The position numbers and the translations under genes were made by a program. A stretch of DNA of 64,000 nucleotides from contig JAUIAD010000007.1 in assembly GCA_030425685.1 (NCBI GenBank), forward strand, positions 62,001-126,000. Direction: 5' to 3'. The stretch comes from Gammaproteobacteria bacterium (GTDB lineage: Bacteria; Pseudomonadota; Gammaproteobacteria; Coxiellales; Coxiellaceae). This document shows positions 45,170-55,090 of this stretch, one piece after another (position 1 is the first letter of the stretch; each line of letters begins with the position of its first letter). The notes below the pieces were generated by a model that had not been told where the DNA came from, ran no database searches, and saw only the letters and a list, made by a program, of their open reading frames with translations.

Positions 45170-48100
45170 ATGAAACTCACTGAAAACAGTATCCGCAATC
45201 CGATTTTTACCATCGTAATGAGCTTAGCACTCCTTGTTTTGGGGATAATGGCTTACAGCAAGCTCGAAATACGCTTTTTCCCTAAATTCGAAATGCCTGT
45301 CGTAACGGTGAAAACCTCTTATCCTGGGGCTAGCGCTTCCGTGATAGAGAACAAGGTGACCACACCGATTGAAAATAGCCTTGCCAGTATCAATCATATC
45401 AAGTACATGACATCCAGCAGCTCAACCGGGTCAAGCTCCATCACCATCACTTTTGATATGAAAGGTGACCTAGAGTCTGAAGCAGCGCAAGTTCGTGATA
45501 AAGTAGCTGGCTCTGTTACCAATTTACCGACCAACATTAGCGGCACACCTGTGGTTACGGTTGGAACGAAAGGCAACAAATTAATATACATGTCCTATAG
45601 TGACGCCAAGAAATCACCGACTGAAATTCGCATGTATCTACAACACAATATCCTTCCCCTCCTCCACCAAGTACCGGGTGTCGGCGGTGTGGATTTAACG
45701 GGTGGTGCGGGATACGCCATGCGTATTTGGCTAAATCCAGCGAAAATGGCAGCTTATGGTGTTACGGTTACTGATGTTAAAAATACTCTAATGGCCAATA
45801 ATATTTACTTTGCTGCCGGCCAAGTACGTAATAAGAATCGTCTCTATACCATAGTTACCAAAACACAGCTAGAAACACCAAGCGCCTTTTCTAATATTAT
45901 TATTAAAGATACGGATAAAGGAACCATAAGGCTGAAGGATATTGGCACCATCAGCTTAGGTTTTTCTACCTTCGAAGAAACAGGTATGAAGATCAATGGT
46001 GTTAACTCCGTTTTAATGGCCGTAGAACCCTTGCAAAGTGCCAACGCCATTACCGTCGCCAAAAATGTCCGTGACGCATTTGCGAAAATAAAACAACGTC
46101 TACCAGCGGGTATGCATGCCAGTATTATTTACGATACATCAACCTATTTGAAAGCATCCATTGGTGATACAGTGATCGCCATTGTTGAGGCGGTTGCTTT
46201 GGTTATTTTCGTTATGTTTCTCTTTTTAGGTTCATGGCGTGCGGCTAGCGTTCCCATTGTCACCATCCCTATCAGTTTAATTGCGGTATTTGCGATAATT
46301 TCCTTGCTGGGCTTTAGTATTAATATGCTCTCACTATTAGGATTGCTGCTCGCCATTGGTTTGGTGGTTGATGATGCCATCGTCATGCTGGAAAATGTCT
46401 ATCGCTATGTTGAAAATGGCGATACTCCGTTTCAAGCTGCCCTTAAGGGAAGTAAAGAAATTGCTTTTTCCATTATAGCAATGACCATTGTTTTGGTTGC
46501 CGTCTATGTACCCATTGGTTTTTCTTCCGGTATTTCCGCGCAATTATTTAAAGAGTTTGCTTTTACCTTAGCTGCATCGGTATTAATTTCAGGATTTTTA
46601 GCACTGACCTTATCTCCTATGATGTGTGCTTATGTACTTCGTGAAGGTACAAAAGAATCAAACTTTAAAAAAGCCTTAGATAAAGCATTTGAAAAAATTA
46701 CCAACAGCTACAATAGCTTGTTAAATACAACTTTAAAGTTTCGTTTGTATGTTATTGGTGGGCTTGTTTTAATTGCTTTGTTGGGTGTTTCTCTTTACAC
46801 CCACATGAACTCTGAGTTTATTCCTAAAGAAGATTATAGTTTGGTGAATGTACAGCTGCGCTCGCCCTTTAATGCAACTGTTGCTTATAATGAAAAATAT
46901 GTCACACAGGTTGGCGAAATTGCCAAAAAGATTCCCGGCATTAAAACAGTCATCGAACAAACGGATGATAATACCGGCGAACTCTTTTTAATATTAAAGC
47001 CCTACTCACAACGAAAACTTTCAGCAGAACAAATTTCTACAAAGCTAAATGCTGAGATTTCACAAATCCCTGGCGTTGATGCTTCCTCTTCTATACCTGA
47101 TTTAGTTGATTACGGTGATATGGGCAATGATATTACCATTAATTTTGTCACTGCTGGAGATTATAAAGATCTAGTACCGCCCATGCAGTCTCTAATGAAA
47201 GTACTAAAGTCCTATCCAGGGGTGGTCGACCCAACCAATAACTTGAAGTTTGACTCTCAACAATATGCTTTAACTATCAATCGTGATTTAGCCGCTGATT
47301 TAGGGGTTAATTTACAAGACATTGCCGATACGACAAGCGTAATGATGGGTGGGCAGCACTGGACCGATGTGCAATCAGGCAGTATAAGCTATCCTGTTAT
47401 GGTGCAAATGACCAAAGCTTATTTTTCTAATACTAATGCGGTTAAACAACTTTATGTCCCTTCTTCAAAAGCGAAAAATAACTTAGTGCCACTATCCACT
47501 TTAGTTTCACTAAAACCGCAGATTTCACAAGGAACGTATTATCACTTTAACCGCTTGCGTTCAGGCACTATCAACGCCAATTTAATGCCAGGATATACAG
47601 AAAGTCAGGTGCTTAATTATATTAATAAGCATTTACCAGGCTTGTCGTCCTCAACCATTACCACCGCCTACTCTGGAAAGGCTGCTGAGTATTTAGAATC
47701 AGCGGGTAGTATGGAGGGCATTATGCTGTTATCTTTTGTCTTTATTTACCTGGTGCTTGCGGCACAGTTTGGTAGCTTTATAGATCCATTTATTATTTTA
47801 CTACCAGTCCCTTTATCATTGGTTGGTGGATTAATTTCCCTTCGCCTGGGTGGCGGTACCATAAACCTCTATTCGGAAATTGGTTTAATTACGCTAGTTG
47901 GCATGATTTGTAAGCATGGCGTGCTAATTACTCAGTTTGCCAATCAGTTACGATCAAAAGGTGTTGCTCTACGTGAGGCTTTAATCAAGGCCGCAACAAT
48001 ACGTTTACGACCTATTTTAATGACAACAGCCGTTATGGTGCTTGGTAGCATTCCACTAGCAATTGCCACAGGCGCTGGATCTATTGGCCGGCGCGATATT

Positions 48101-48214
48101 GGCTTGGTAATTGTTGGCGGTTTATTAGTGGGAACCTTCTTCTCATTATTTGTCGTTCCGATTGCTTATTCTTATATCGGTCGCTTTCACCGCTTAAAGC
48201 AGAAAAAAGATTAG
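45170..48214 (+). CDS. RND efflux transporter, inner-membrane subunit, solo
   Basis: A 1014-aa HAE1-type pump. Its first segment (NSIRNPIFTIVMSLALLVLG), TM4 Asp pair (GLVVDDAIVMLENVYRYVE) and C-terminal GLITLVGMICKHGVLITQFANQLR are typical. No adaptor or channel gene is adjacent, unlike the other RND in the window, so it must borrow partners. The frame extends to 45122, but the ATG at 45170 (MKLTENSIRN) matches family starts and follows the TATAAT. A palindromic repeat follows the stop. Confidence 0.92.
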   Translation: MKLTENSIRNPIFTIVMSLALLVLGIMAYSKLEIRFFPKFEMPVVTVKTSYPGASASVIENKVTTPIENSLASINHIKYMTSSSSTGSSSITITFDMKGDLESEAAQVRDKVAGSVTNLPTNISGTPVVTVGTKGNKLIYMSYSDAKKSPTEIRMYLQHNILPLLHQVPGVGGVDLTGGAGYAMRIWLNPAKMAAYGVTVTDVKNTLMANNIYFAAGQVRNKNRLYTIVTKTQLETPSAFSNIIIKDTDKGTIRLKDIGTISLGFSTFEETGMKINGVNSVLMAVEPLQSANAITVAKNVRDAFAKIKQRLPAGMHASIIYDTSTYLKASIGDTVIAIVEAVALVIFVMFLFLGSWRAASVPIVTIPISLIAVFAIISLLGFSINMLSLLGLLLAIGLVVDDAIVMLENVYRYVENGDTPFQAALKGSKEIAFSIIAMTIVLVAVYVPIGFSSGISAQLFKEFAFTLAASVLISGFLALTLSPMMCAYVLREGTKESNFKKALDKAFEKITNSYNSLLNTTLKFRLYVIGGLVLIALLGVSLYTHMNSEFIPKEDYSLVNVQLRSPFNATVAYNEKYVTQVGEIAKKIPGIKTVIEQTDDNTGELFLILKPYSQRKLSAEQISTKLNAEISQIPGVDASSSIPDLVDYGDMGNDITINFVTAGDYKDLVPPMQSLMKVLKSYPGVVDPTNNLKFDSQQYALTINRDLAADLGVNLQDIADTTSVMMGGQHWTDVQSGSISYPVMVQMTKAYFSNTNAVKQLYVPSSKAKNNLVPLSTLVSLKPQISQGTYYHFNRLRSGTINANLMPGYTESQVLNYINKHLPGLSSSTITTAYSGKAAEYLESAGSMEGIMLLSFVFIYLVLAAQFGSFIDPFIILLPVPLSLVGGLISLRLGGGTINLYSEIGLITLVGMICKHGVLITQFANQLRSKGVALREALIKAATIRLRPILMTTAVMVLGSIPLAIATGAGSIGRRDIGLVIVGGLLVGTFFSLFVVPIAYSYIGRFHRLKQKKD

Positions 48215-48225
48215 GAAGATAGTTG

Positions 48226-48248
48226 GGGCGCAACATGATATTGCGCCC
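48226..48248 (+). repeat. Palindromic repeat, family A variant copy 3
   Basis: GGGCGCAA / TTGCGCCC, an 8-bp stem with a 7-base loop CATGATA. The same scheme as the other copies with compensatory changes in the stem. It is between two convergent genes and may terminate both. Confidence 0.8.
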
Positions 48249-48256
48249 TAAATGTT

Positions 48257-49498
48257 TTAGACACTATTTTTATCGTGATTAGATCTAACTGCTATCATTA
48301 TAATAGCACTTAATGCTAAGCCGCCCGCCGCCAAATACATCGGAATGCTGGCACCAAAGTTAGCTAAATAGCCGGTAAAAAATGAAGTTAAACCAAAACA
48401 AAGCGCCATAACGGAGCCGGTAACACCCATGACCCATCCTTGCTCCTCAGGGCCCACTTGATCTGAAAACATGGTAATCAAAGCAGAGTAACCCACAGCC
48501 ATCGCCATACCAGCAAATACCAAGCTTGCCCAAAAAACAGCTTCACCTCTAAAGACCAGCATCATAAATACAACTACGGCAACAGTAAATAGAGAAACAA
48601 CCACTACATTTTTTAGTCTAAACCGACGCGTAAAAAAGTCGACCAGAATACCGGTACCAATGCTAAACCCTACCCCCATTACCGCTAAACTAAGCGACAC
48701 TTTTAATGGGGTAAAATTGTATTGGTGCAGTGAGTACATTGAAATAAAAGTAAAGTAATTACTCCATCCATAAATCATAATAAAAAAGACAACGGATAAG
48801 GCGCGCACTTTTTTATGACGAAATGCCGATATAAAAATATTAATGGCATGATGAAAGCGAATTCGAATCTTACCTTTTTGTTGGAAGGTCTCTTTAAACA
48901 TCCACATTAATAAAAAGGCATTAATCAATGAAATAATGGCCGCAAAGTAAAGTGGCGTAGAAAAGTTAAACCAACTAACGACACGGCTATCAGATAAAGC
49001 ACCACCTATAATTGGACCTGCGATAAAACCAATGGATATCGCTAACAGAATCAAACCAATATTTCGCGCCTTATGCTCAGGGGCACTAACATCAACAATA
49101 GCAGCCTGCGCAATTGGCTGACTACCCGCAGTAAATCCAGCAATGATACGCCCTACTATAATAAACGTTAGACTCTGTTCAACAACCGCTACCGCTGACA
49201 GCAAATACCCCAAAAAGGCCCCTATTAAACAAATAAGCAGTGATTTCTTACGCCCGACCGTATCGGAAAGATCACCAAGAATAGCTGCCCCAAAGAACCA
49301 GCAAATCATAAAGATCCCAACGATTAAGCCATACAGCAAATCACGTGTAGCGATACTCGTGGCGGCAGGCAAGAAAGTAGACTTTGCGTCAATAATAATG
49401 CCGTTTAAGACCGGAAATAGCAGGCTAAGGCCCATACCATCAATAAAAAGCACAAGAAACAATGGCGCCACCGCAGCCAGGGTTTTTCTAGTAGACAT
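48257..49498 (-). CDS. MFS transporter (TetA-like, DHA1)
   Basis: A 413-aa protein with twelve predicted membrane segments. Motif A is seen as LGDLSDTVGRKKSLL between TM2 and TM3, and motif C-like GFIAGPIIGGALSD near TM5. It is probably a drug or metabolite exporter of the DHA1/TetA kind. The ATG at 49498 (MSTRK) is preferred over a frame that runs to 49567. Confidence 0.88.
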   Translation of the reverse strand: MSTRKTLAAVAPLFLVLFIDGMGLSLLFPVLNGIIIDAKSTFLPAATSIATRDLLYGLIVGIFMICWFFGAAILGDLSDTVGRKKSLLICLIGAFLGYLLSAVAVVEQSLTFIIVGRIIAGFTAGSQPIAQAAIVDVSAPEHKARNIGLILLAISIGFIAGPIIGGALSDSRVVSWFNFSTPLYFAAIISLINAFLLMWMFKETFQQKGKIRIRFHHAINIFISAFRHKKVRALSVVFFIMIYGWSNYFTFISMYSLHQYNFTPLKVSLSLAVMGVGFSIGTGILVDFFTRRFRLKNVVVVSLFTVAVVVFMMLVFRGEAVFWASLVFAGMAMAVGYSALITMFSDQVGPEEQGWVMGVTGSVMALCFGLTSFFTGYLANFGASIPMYLAAGGLALSAIIMIAVRSNHDKNSV

Positions 49499-49695
49499 AG
49501 AGAGATTCCTCAAAAAGACAGGAAAAGAAGCAAGCTCGAGGTTATCAATAAAACACTTCGTAGTCAACAGCTTAGCGTAAGTTTGTGAATTAATGAATAA
49601 AGCACCGATTTATGATCAAATATTGTACTATAATGGAATTAGGCGGCCTCTTAAGTCGGCCTGATATAGCAATACAAATTGCGGAGAGCAGAGAG

Positions 49696-50226
49696 ATGGC
49701 AAATTTAGAAGAAATGCTGTGCAAGAAGAACACACAGACTATCGAAGCTATTGCTGATGCAGCTGGCCTACGACCAGAACAAGCTGAATCAGTGGTTAGA
49801 GAAGTCTTACCAAGGTTTACCAAAGGATTTAGAAGTAATCTATTAAGTCCTGAGCAAGCTCAAGAGTTGTATAGCAACTTAGAAGCTCATCACTATGAAG
49901 ACTACGTCAACACACCAGAAAAGCTATGTGAAGCTAATGTGAAAAAAGAAGGCGATTCGATTTTAGGTGAAATATTTAAATCGAAAGAAACAAGCCGTCA
50001 TATTGCCCAACGTGTTGCACAAAAAACAGGTGTTGATATTCAGATTGTACAACGCATGTTACCTTACATTGCCACCTGCATTATGGGTGCATTAAGTAAA
50101 GAAATGAAAGGTGGTGGCGCTGAACAACTGTGGGGACATATAGAAAAATTTCTAGGTGCCTATGAACCTCAAAAAAGAACTTTTTGGCAGGGCGTTTGCA
50201 ACTTTTTTGGCTGGAAGCGCTATTAA
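49696..50226 (+). CDS. DUF937 domain protein
   Basis: A 176-aa soluble protein. The C-terminal half has the DUF937 signature (ILGEIFKSKETSRHIAQRVAQKTGVDIQIVQRMLPYIATCIMGALSK). The function is unknown. I chose the ATG at 49696 (MANLEEML); in-frame ATGs at 49612 and 49633 are alternatives. Confidence 0.8.
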   Translation: MANLEEMLCKKNTQTIEAIADAAGLRPEQAESVVREVLPRFTKGFRSNLLSPEQAQELYSNLEAHHYEDYVNTPEKLCEANVKKEGDSILGEIFKSKETSRHIAQRVAQKTGVDIQIVQRMLPYIATCIMGALSKEMKGGGAEQLWGHIEKFLGAYEPQKRTFWQGVCNFFGWKRY

Positions 50227-50312
50227 TTATTAATAGAACTTCCATCAACATGTATTTGTAACAGGTTGTAACTGATCTGTCGTAACGTTTGTTTTTTACT
50301 TATAATAAAAAA

Positions 50313-51089
50313 ATGAGAATGTCAGGAAGATATCCTTTTTTTGATGAGTTTAGACAACGCAGTTTTTTAACGGAAGAGTTTAAAGCTGATTCTTTCGATT
50401 TGTACTGTTACGATAAGGCTCGTTTTAATCAATACCTAGAGTTTGCGCTTGCAGATTGGCGTCGCAATATTGAAGCTAAAAAAAGGCATATCAAATACGA
50501 AATCAATGGCAAAGAAATTGTTGATATAAAACTAAATAATAAACACCGATTACTCTCACTATGGAAAGAAGAAGTTATTGGTGAAGCACAAACTGAAAAT
50601 TCAAACCCTTTTCTAATATTCCTTTCAAGACGCACACGTCAAACCCAAAAAGAAGATGCAAAAGCCCCAATTGTTTGCAGCCTATTTTACGCGTTATGCT
50701 CCGCTGCAAGCCGCAAAGATTACCTTCTCTCTTACCAGGATTGCGAAGTAACCATATCAATTAATTATAATGATGCAAAGAAAACACTTCATATCGATGA
50801 GAAAGTAACAGTCAAGTCTATTACTCACCCTGATGATCATGAAACTTTTAATAATACAAGTGCGCTACCCATGCTAGATGCGCATGTACGTTATGCAGCA
50901 CAACTTAACCCGATGAATGGTTTCTTAACCTGTAAATGTACTGATTTAGTGATTAAACACTACTGCAAAAAAGCCAAGGAAGTTTTTGATACACGAACAG
51001 TTTTTGAAAGGATTAAAGACTGGTTTAAGTGGTTTTTCAACATGAACAAAATGCCCGAAATAAAAGCCAATCCGACCCAAACCCCTTAA
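50313..51089 (+). CDS. Orphan soluble protein, 258 aa
   Basis: A 258-aa protein with no signal peptide or membrane segment, rich in Lys/Arg/Asp. Aromatic-rich N-terminus (MSGRYPFFDEFRQRSFLTEEFKAD), then mixed alpha/beta (VTISINYNDAKKTLHIDEKVTV) and a basic amphipathic tail (WFKWFFNMNKMPE). The start is uncertain between 50313 and 50319. It ends 4 bases inside the convergent MgtC gene. I do not recognise a family; it may be a host-directed protein. Confidence 0.55.
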   Translation: MRMSGRYPFFDEFRQRSFLTEEFKADSFDLYCYDKARFNQYLEFALADWRRNIEAKKRHIKYEINGKEIVDIKLNNKHRLLSLWKEEVIGEAQTENSNPFLIFLSRRTRQTQKEDAKAPIVCSLFYALCSAASRKDYLLSYQDCEVTISINYNDAKKTLHIDEKVTVKSITHPDDHETFNNTSALPMLDAHVRYAAQLNPMNGFLTCKCTDLVIKHYCKKAKEVFDTRTVFERIKDWFKWFFNMNKMPEIKANPTQTP

Positions 51090-51553
51090 GACTCATCTTC
51101 CTGGCTAATCTCACGCTGATATTTTGATAGCAAATTACGATAAGCGGGAATACGGCGCAATGACAATAACACTAATAACAACACCATCGTTAAAACAGCA
51201 ATCATGTACATACCAAAAGAGACAACTAGACCCAGCGCCGCCGTTGCCCAAAGTGTTGCCGCCGTTGTTAAACCAATGGTGTTGAGACCTTCTTTAAAAA
51301 TAACACCCGCACAAAGAAAACCAATACCAGACGCAACCTGTGCAGCAATACGTGTTGAATCAATAATACTACGATAGTAACCAAATACTTGCGGATGCGC
51401 TGAAGCAACACCAAACACACAGGCGCCCATGCAAACAGCAGCATAAGTACGCACGCCCGCAGGACTTCTATGCATCTCTCGCTCAAAGCCAATAATAGCG
51501 CCTAAAAGAAACGCTAATACAACCTGCCCTAGCATGACCAATTTCACATGCAC
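51086..51553 (-). CDS. MgtC/SapB family membrane protein
   Basis: A 155-aa protein with four or five membrane segments and the MgtC signature: LLGAIIGFEREMHRSPAGVRTYAAVCMGAC, then RIAAQVASGIGFLCAGVIF and TTAATLWATAALGL. In intracellular pathogens MgtC supports survival in macrophages and low magnesium. This copy lacks the C-terminal ACT-like domain of Salmonella MgtC, so it is the short SapB/YhiD-like form. It overlaps the previous gene by 4 bases. Confidence 0.88.
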   Translation of the reverse strand: MHVKLVMLGQVVLAFLLGAIIGFEREMHRSPAGVRTYAAVCMGACVFGVASAHPQVFGYYRSIIDSTRIAAQVASGIGFLCAGVIFKEGLNTIGLTTAATLWATAALGLVVSFGMYMIAVLTMVLLLVLLSLRRIPAYRNLLSKYQREISQEDES

Positions 51554-51899
51554 CTGCTCACTCCCTTTCCTGATACAAGTTAGCTCAAAGCAGCTGTTAG
51601 AACTGATGTCATCCTGAGTTTGACTCAGGGTCCCAAGATGCCACTACCATGCGCAAAAGCACCTAGCTTTCGCTAGAAAACGGCGATTTAATACAGCCTT
51701 TTGAGCCAGTAACAATTAGAGTATAACAACTATAGTCGCACAAAAAAAATCGTTTATAATGGCTGGTTAATTTAACCCCAGGGGTGGGCTGGTATTAAAC
51801 AGAATGCTGTAGCGCTTGATTTAATCGATTGATTATATTTCAATTAAAATAAGCGTTATGGTTTGCTTAAGTTTCCCCGGCATAATTTGAGGCTGCCGC
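51554..51899. other. Intergenic region between the MgtC and MFS genes
   Basis: A 346-base divergent region. It holds the family B repeat at 51606-51646 and a TATAAT at 51755-51760, about 140 bases upstream of the MFS ATG. No RNA gene is seen. Confidence 0.4.
51606..51646 (+). repeat. Palindromic repeat, family B copy 2
   Basis: The segment begins ATGTCATCCTGAG, has a TTTGA loop, CTCAGG and a GTCCC flank, then AAGATGCCACTA. It matches, inverted, the copy at 55672-55712 at almost every position, and shares the GTCAT...TTGA...TCC frame with 44473. Confidence 0.8.
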
Positions 51900-53132
51900 A
51901 TGAACCGACGACAAAAATATACACCATGGATTAACTGGGGCATCTCCACTTCCTATGTGCTCTTTCAATTCTTTTTACAAACCATAGCAGGATTAATGAC
52001 CAAACCATGGATGCAAGAATTTCATATAACGCGCGTAGGTGTGAGCAACTTATCGGCTGCTTTTTTTTATACCTTTTTACTGATGCAGGTGCCGGTTGGG
52101 CTTTTTTATGACCGTTATGGTGCGAGAAAAATGCTCACTGTTGCTGCCTTATTTCTTTCTGCAGGTTGTATTTTATTAGCAGCAACACATAATTATTACG
52201 TAGCGCTGTTTGCCCGTCTACTAATGGGCTTTGGCGGCTCGTTTGGCTTTGTTGGCATGCTCTATTTATCCATTCATTGGTTTGACGCCAAACGATTTGC
52301 TTTAGTTGTGGGCCTATCCGAGATGATAGCCATGCTCGGCGCTGGCCTTTCACAAATTGGATTAGCTTGGGTAGTCTCGAGCTTAGGTTGGCGAGCTGCT
52401 ATTCGCTGGAGCGGCTTTATAGCACTTATTATTATGATCCTATGCTACACAATGGTACGTGATAAACCCTTAGATACCACTGAGATAAAATCCCCAGCGC
52501 AGATCTGGCATAACCTCGTTGCCACACTGAAACAAAAACAAGTTTGGTTGGCGGGTATTTATGGCTTCTTTGCCTGCTCCGTTGTAAATACCTTTACATC
52601 ACTTTGGGGCGTCCCCTTTTTAGTCAACCTCTACCATTTTAATTTAAGTAAATCAGCATCGATGGTGGCCATGATATTTGTCGGTGTGGGACTTGGCGCA
52701 CCATTCAATGGTTGGGCCTCAATGCGCTTAGGACAGCGAAAACCAATCATGTTAGTTGGTGCGAGCATTTCGGCTTTGCTATTAACGGTATTGTTTTTTG
52801 TGCCAAACTTACAAGTATGGCAAATTTATACCTTGCTCTTTTTAATTGGTGTATCTAACTCTACCTATGTTCAATGTTTTGCTATCAGCAAAGAAACCAC
52901 CCCAGTAAAAATTCATGGCGCCACAATGGCCCTAACAAATATGCTCGTGATGCTTAGTGCACCTGTACTACAGAATTTTGTTGGCTACTTGCTACATACC
53001 CACTTCTTTGGCTTAAGCGATACGCTAAGCTTTACATTTCGTTTATCCCTAGGCATATTACCCTTAGGGATGGCACTAGCTTTTCTACTGACTTTTGCTA
53101 TCAAGGAAACATACTGTAGCTCAATAGAATAA
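51900..53132 (+). CDS. MFS transporter
   Basis: A 410-aa twelve-segment transporter. The MFS motif A appears as VGLFYDRYGARKMLT. RLLMGFGGSFGFVGMLYLSIHWF is typical of the oxalate/formate or phthalate-like (ACS) group, which Legionellales use for amino-acid or nucleoside uptake. The substrate is unknown. GAGG precedes the ATG. It lies 5 bases upstream of the DUF218 gene, so probably in an operon. Confidence 0.87.
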   Translation: MNRRQKYTPWINWGISTSYVLFQFFLQTIAGLMTKPWMQEFHITRVGVSNLSAAFFYTFLLMQVPVGLFYDRYGARKMLTVAALFLSAGCILLAATHNYYVALFARLLMGFGGSFGFVGMLYLSIHWFDAKRFALVVGLSEMIAMLGAGLSQIGLAWVVSSLGWRAAIRWSGFIALIIMILCYTMVRDKPLDTTEIKSPAQIWHNLVATLKQKQVWLAGIYGFFACSVVNTFTSLWGVPFLVNLYHFNLSKSASMVAMIFVGVGLGAPFNGWASMRLGQRKPIMLVGASISALLLTVLFFVPNLQVWQIYTLLFLIGVSNSTYVQCFAISKETTPVKIHGATMALTNMLVMLSAPVLQNFVGYLLHTHFFGLSDTLSFTFRLSLGILPLGMALAFLLTFAIKETYCSSIE

Positions 53133-53137
53133 AGTAT

Positions 53138-53896
53138 ATGGATTTAGTAATTAGAAAATTAATCTCTGCGCTGTTTTTACCCGTTCCCATTACGTTACTG
53201 CTATGTGCTATTGGGCTGCTCTTGATATTTTTTAGCGAATCTATTTTCTGGGGACGTTTCTTAATTCTGCTTTCTTTTTTAGTTTTATTACTTGCAAGTA
53301 CGTCACCCGTTCCAAACTTAATGCTTCAAAACCTTGAGTCACAATACACCCCTCTTAAAAATATTCCTCAAGACATTAAATATATTGTGGTACTAGGTGG
53401 CGGTAGTAGTGGTCAAACGGATCTACCCGCCAATAATAAGCTAAGTGCCGCCTCAATGGCTCGTTTAGTCGAAGGCATACGACTTCAGCAAAAAATACCT
53501 GGTAGCAAATTAGTTTTATCCGGCGGTGGCCTATTTGGCTCTCCCACTGATGGTGAAACCATGAATCAGGTTGCTGCAATGCTGGGTGTTAATAAAAATA
53601 ATATAGAGTTAGAGTTAACTTCAAAAAATACTTATGAAGAAGCTGTTAATCTTAAAAAGTTATTGAACAATAAACCCTTTATTCTCGTCACCTCAGCTTT
53701 CCATATGCGAAGAGCGATGGCGCTCTTTAAAAAACAAGGCATGCACCCTATTCCGGCGCCCACGCATTTTAGATTGCGACAACACCATTATTCTGTTAAG
53801 TCTTATTTGCCCAATACGCTTAATATTCTAAATACTGATATTGCTATTCATGAGTATTTAGGCTTGTTTTGGGCGCGGCTTAAAGGAAACGCTTAG
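53138..53896 (+). CDS. ElyC/YdcF-like DUF218 protein
   Basis: A 252-aa inner-membrane protein with two N-terminal membrane segments and a DUF218 domain (YIVVLGGGSSG, KLVLSGGGLFG, DGETMNQVAAMLGV, SKNTYEEAVNLKKLL, ILVTSAFHMRRAMALFKKQG). E. coli ElyC acts in envelope biogenesis and lipid-carrier metabolism. It is 5 bases behind the MFS gene. Repeats follow its stop. Confidence 0.88.
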   Translation: MDLVIRKLISALFLPVPITLLLCAIGLLLIFFSESIFWGRFLILLSFLVLLLASTSPVPNLMLQNLESQYTPLKNIPQDIKYIVVLGGGSSGQTDLPANNKLSAASMARLVEGIRLQQKIPGSKLVLSGGGLFGSPTDGETMNQVAAMLGVNKNNIELELTSKNTYEEAVNLKKLLNNKPFILVTSAFHMRRAMALFKKQGMHPIPAPTHFRLRQHHYSVKSYLPNTLNILNTDIAIHEYLGLFWARLKGNA

Positions 53897-53952
53897 CATT
53901 ATTTTTTTCTAAAAATAAATTGATTACCTATCAATCAACGTCTCCTAAGGTA

Positions 53953-53980
53953 CGTAGGGACGCAACATGTTTCGCCCGCA
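53953..53980 (+). repeat. Palindromic repeat, family A diverged copy 4
   Basis: It reads CGTAGGGACGCAACATG then TTTCGCCCGCA, a diverged copy whose reverse complement matches the copy at 54005-54032 at about 24 of 28 positions. Confidence 0.75.
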
Positions 53981-54004
53981 AGGGGTTTGGTGCTATCGGA
54001 GGTT

Positions 54005-54032
54005 TGCGGGCGCAGCATGCTGCGCCCCTACG
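54005..54032 (-). repeat. Palindromic repeat, family A copy 5
   Basis: Core GGGCGCAGCATGCTGCGCCC at 54008-54027 with CTACG on the right. It is inverted relative to the copy 24 bases to its left, so the pair forms a larger inverted repeat. Confidence 0.9.
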
Positions 54033-54134
54033 AAGGGTTGAGTTGCTCATCCGGTGGATTGCACCCAAGTAGGTGTTGTTGTAGATTATTTTGTTGCACT
54101 AAGCGTCTGCAACGGCGCACGTCCAGCGGCGGGG

Positions 54135-55049
54135 TTATGCAAACACCAGCCTGCCTTTCTCAACAGAAATCTCCCCTTTGCGCCAAAAAGCAACAGGAAG
54201 ATTATCGTTTCCGTGACTAACTTGTTGTGTAAAGAAAACAGGGCACTGACAGCTTTCAGAAAACTTCTTTAACGCTCTTAGCATAGAATTTGCCAGTTCA
54301 GTTTGTTTAGCCGCATAAGCCGCTTGCGTAAAACTACACCCCGCTAGAACAATTGCTTTAGCATTATCAAAAAGACCTATTCTTTGCAGGTATTTTAAAG
54401 TTCTAGCAATACGGTAAGGTCTTTCATTAACTTCCTCTAGCAAGAGAATTTTCCCTTCAGGATTAACCTCCCAAATATCCTTGATAGAAATATCCACTAA
54501 GCTAAGGTTCCCACCTATCACCTGCCCTGCAATCCTTTTAGACGTAGCAGCAACTTGATTTAATGGCATTAAATCATCAATTAACAATTCATTTTTATTA
54601 GCAAAAAGCAAATCAATGGTAGCGCTTTCCGTTTTTTGATTAACAAGATCGAGATAAAGTTGCCGCGCAGCAGCACCATGGGCCGTAGGCCAGTTAAACT
54701 GTTGATTGAAGTACACCAAGAGAGGCGTAAAGTCGCTAAAACCCAACATCAATTTAGGCGACAACTTAGCAATTTCACTTCTTTTCTGATCAATAAAAGG
54801 AAGCACATCAGCCGTACCCTCACCACCCCGCAAGCTCCAAATAGCTTTCACATCATCATTAAACAAATGATCTAAAAAAATATCGGCCTTCTCTCGAGCA
54901 CTTAGTGCAGTAAAAGTATCCTTTTCATAAACAGCATTAAGCTGATATTTATCCAACAAATAAGAAGCGGTATTACGAACCTCTTGGTCAGAATCCGCAA
55001 TAGAACCCGTACAAACCAAGGCGATAGTATCATTTTTCTTTAGAGCCAT
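54135..55049 (-). CDS. LD-carboxypeptidase, peptidase family S66
   Basis: A 304-aa cytoplasmic serine peptidase that trims the terminal D-Ala from tetrapeptide muropeptides (LdcA) or, in a related branch, self-immunity peptides (MccF). The nucleophile Ser is in LGFSDFTPLL, followed by TAHGAAA. The Glu and His of the triad are in LLLEEVNERPYR and QQVSHGNDNLPVAF. Murein recycling neighbours favour LdcA. The start among three nearby in-frame ATGs is uncertain; I used 55049 (MALKK). Confidence 0.87.
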   Translation of the reverse strand: MALKKNDTIALVCTGSIADSDQEVRNTASYLLDKYQLNAVYEKDTFTALSAREKADIFLDHLFNDDVKAIWSLRGGEGTADVLPFIDQKRSEIAKLSPKLMLGFSDFTPLLVYFNQQFNWPTAHGAAARQLYLDLVNQKTESATIDLLFANKNELLIDDLMPLNQVAATSKRIAGQVIGGNLSLVDISIKDIWEVNPEGKILLLEEVNERPYRIARTLKYLQRIGLFDNAKAIVLAGCSFTQAAYAAKQTELANSMLRALKKFSESCQCPVFFTQQVSHGNDNLPVAFWRKGEISVEKGRLVFA

Positions 55050-55090
55050 TAGCATCAACATTCAACAAATTAAAATTAAAATTAAAAAAA

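Noticed and set aside
53987..54272. Two overlapping 70-80-aa frames near the repeats
   Set aside because: They read through palindromic repeat DNA and into the antisense of the LD-carboxypeptidase gene.
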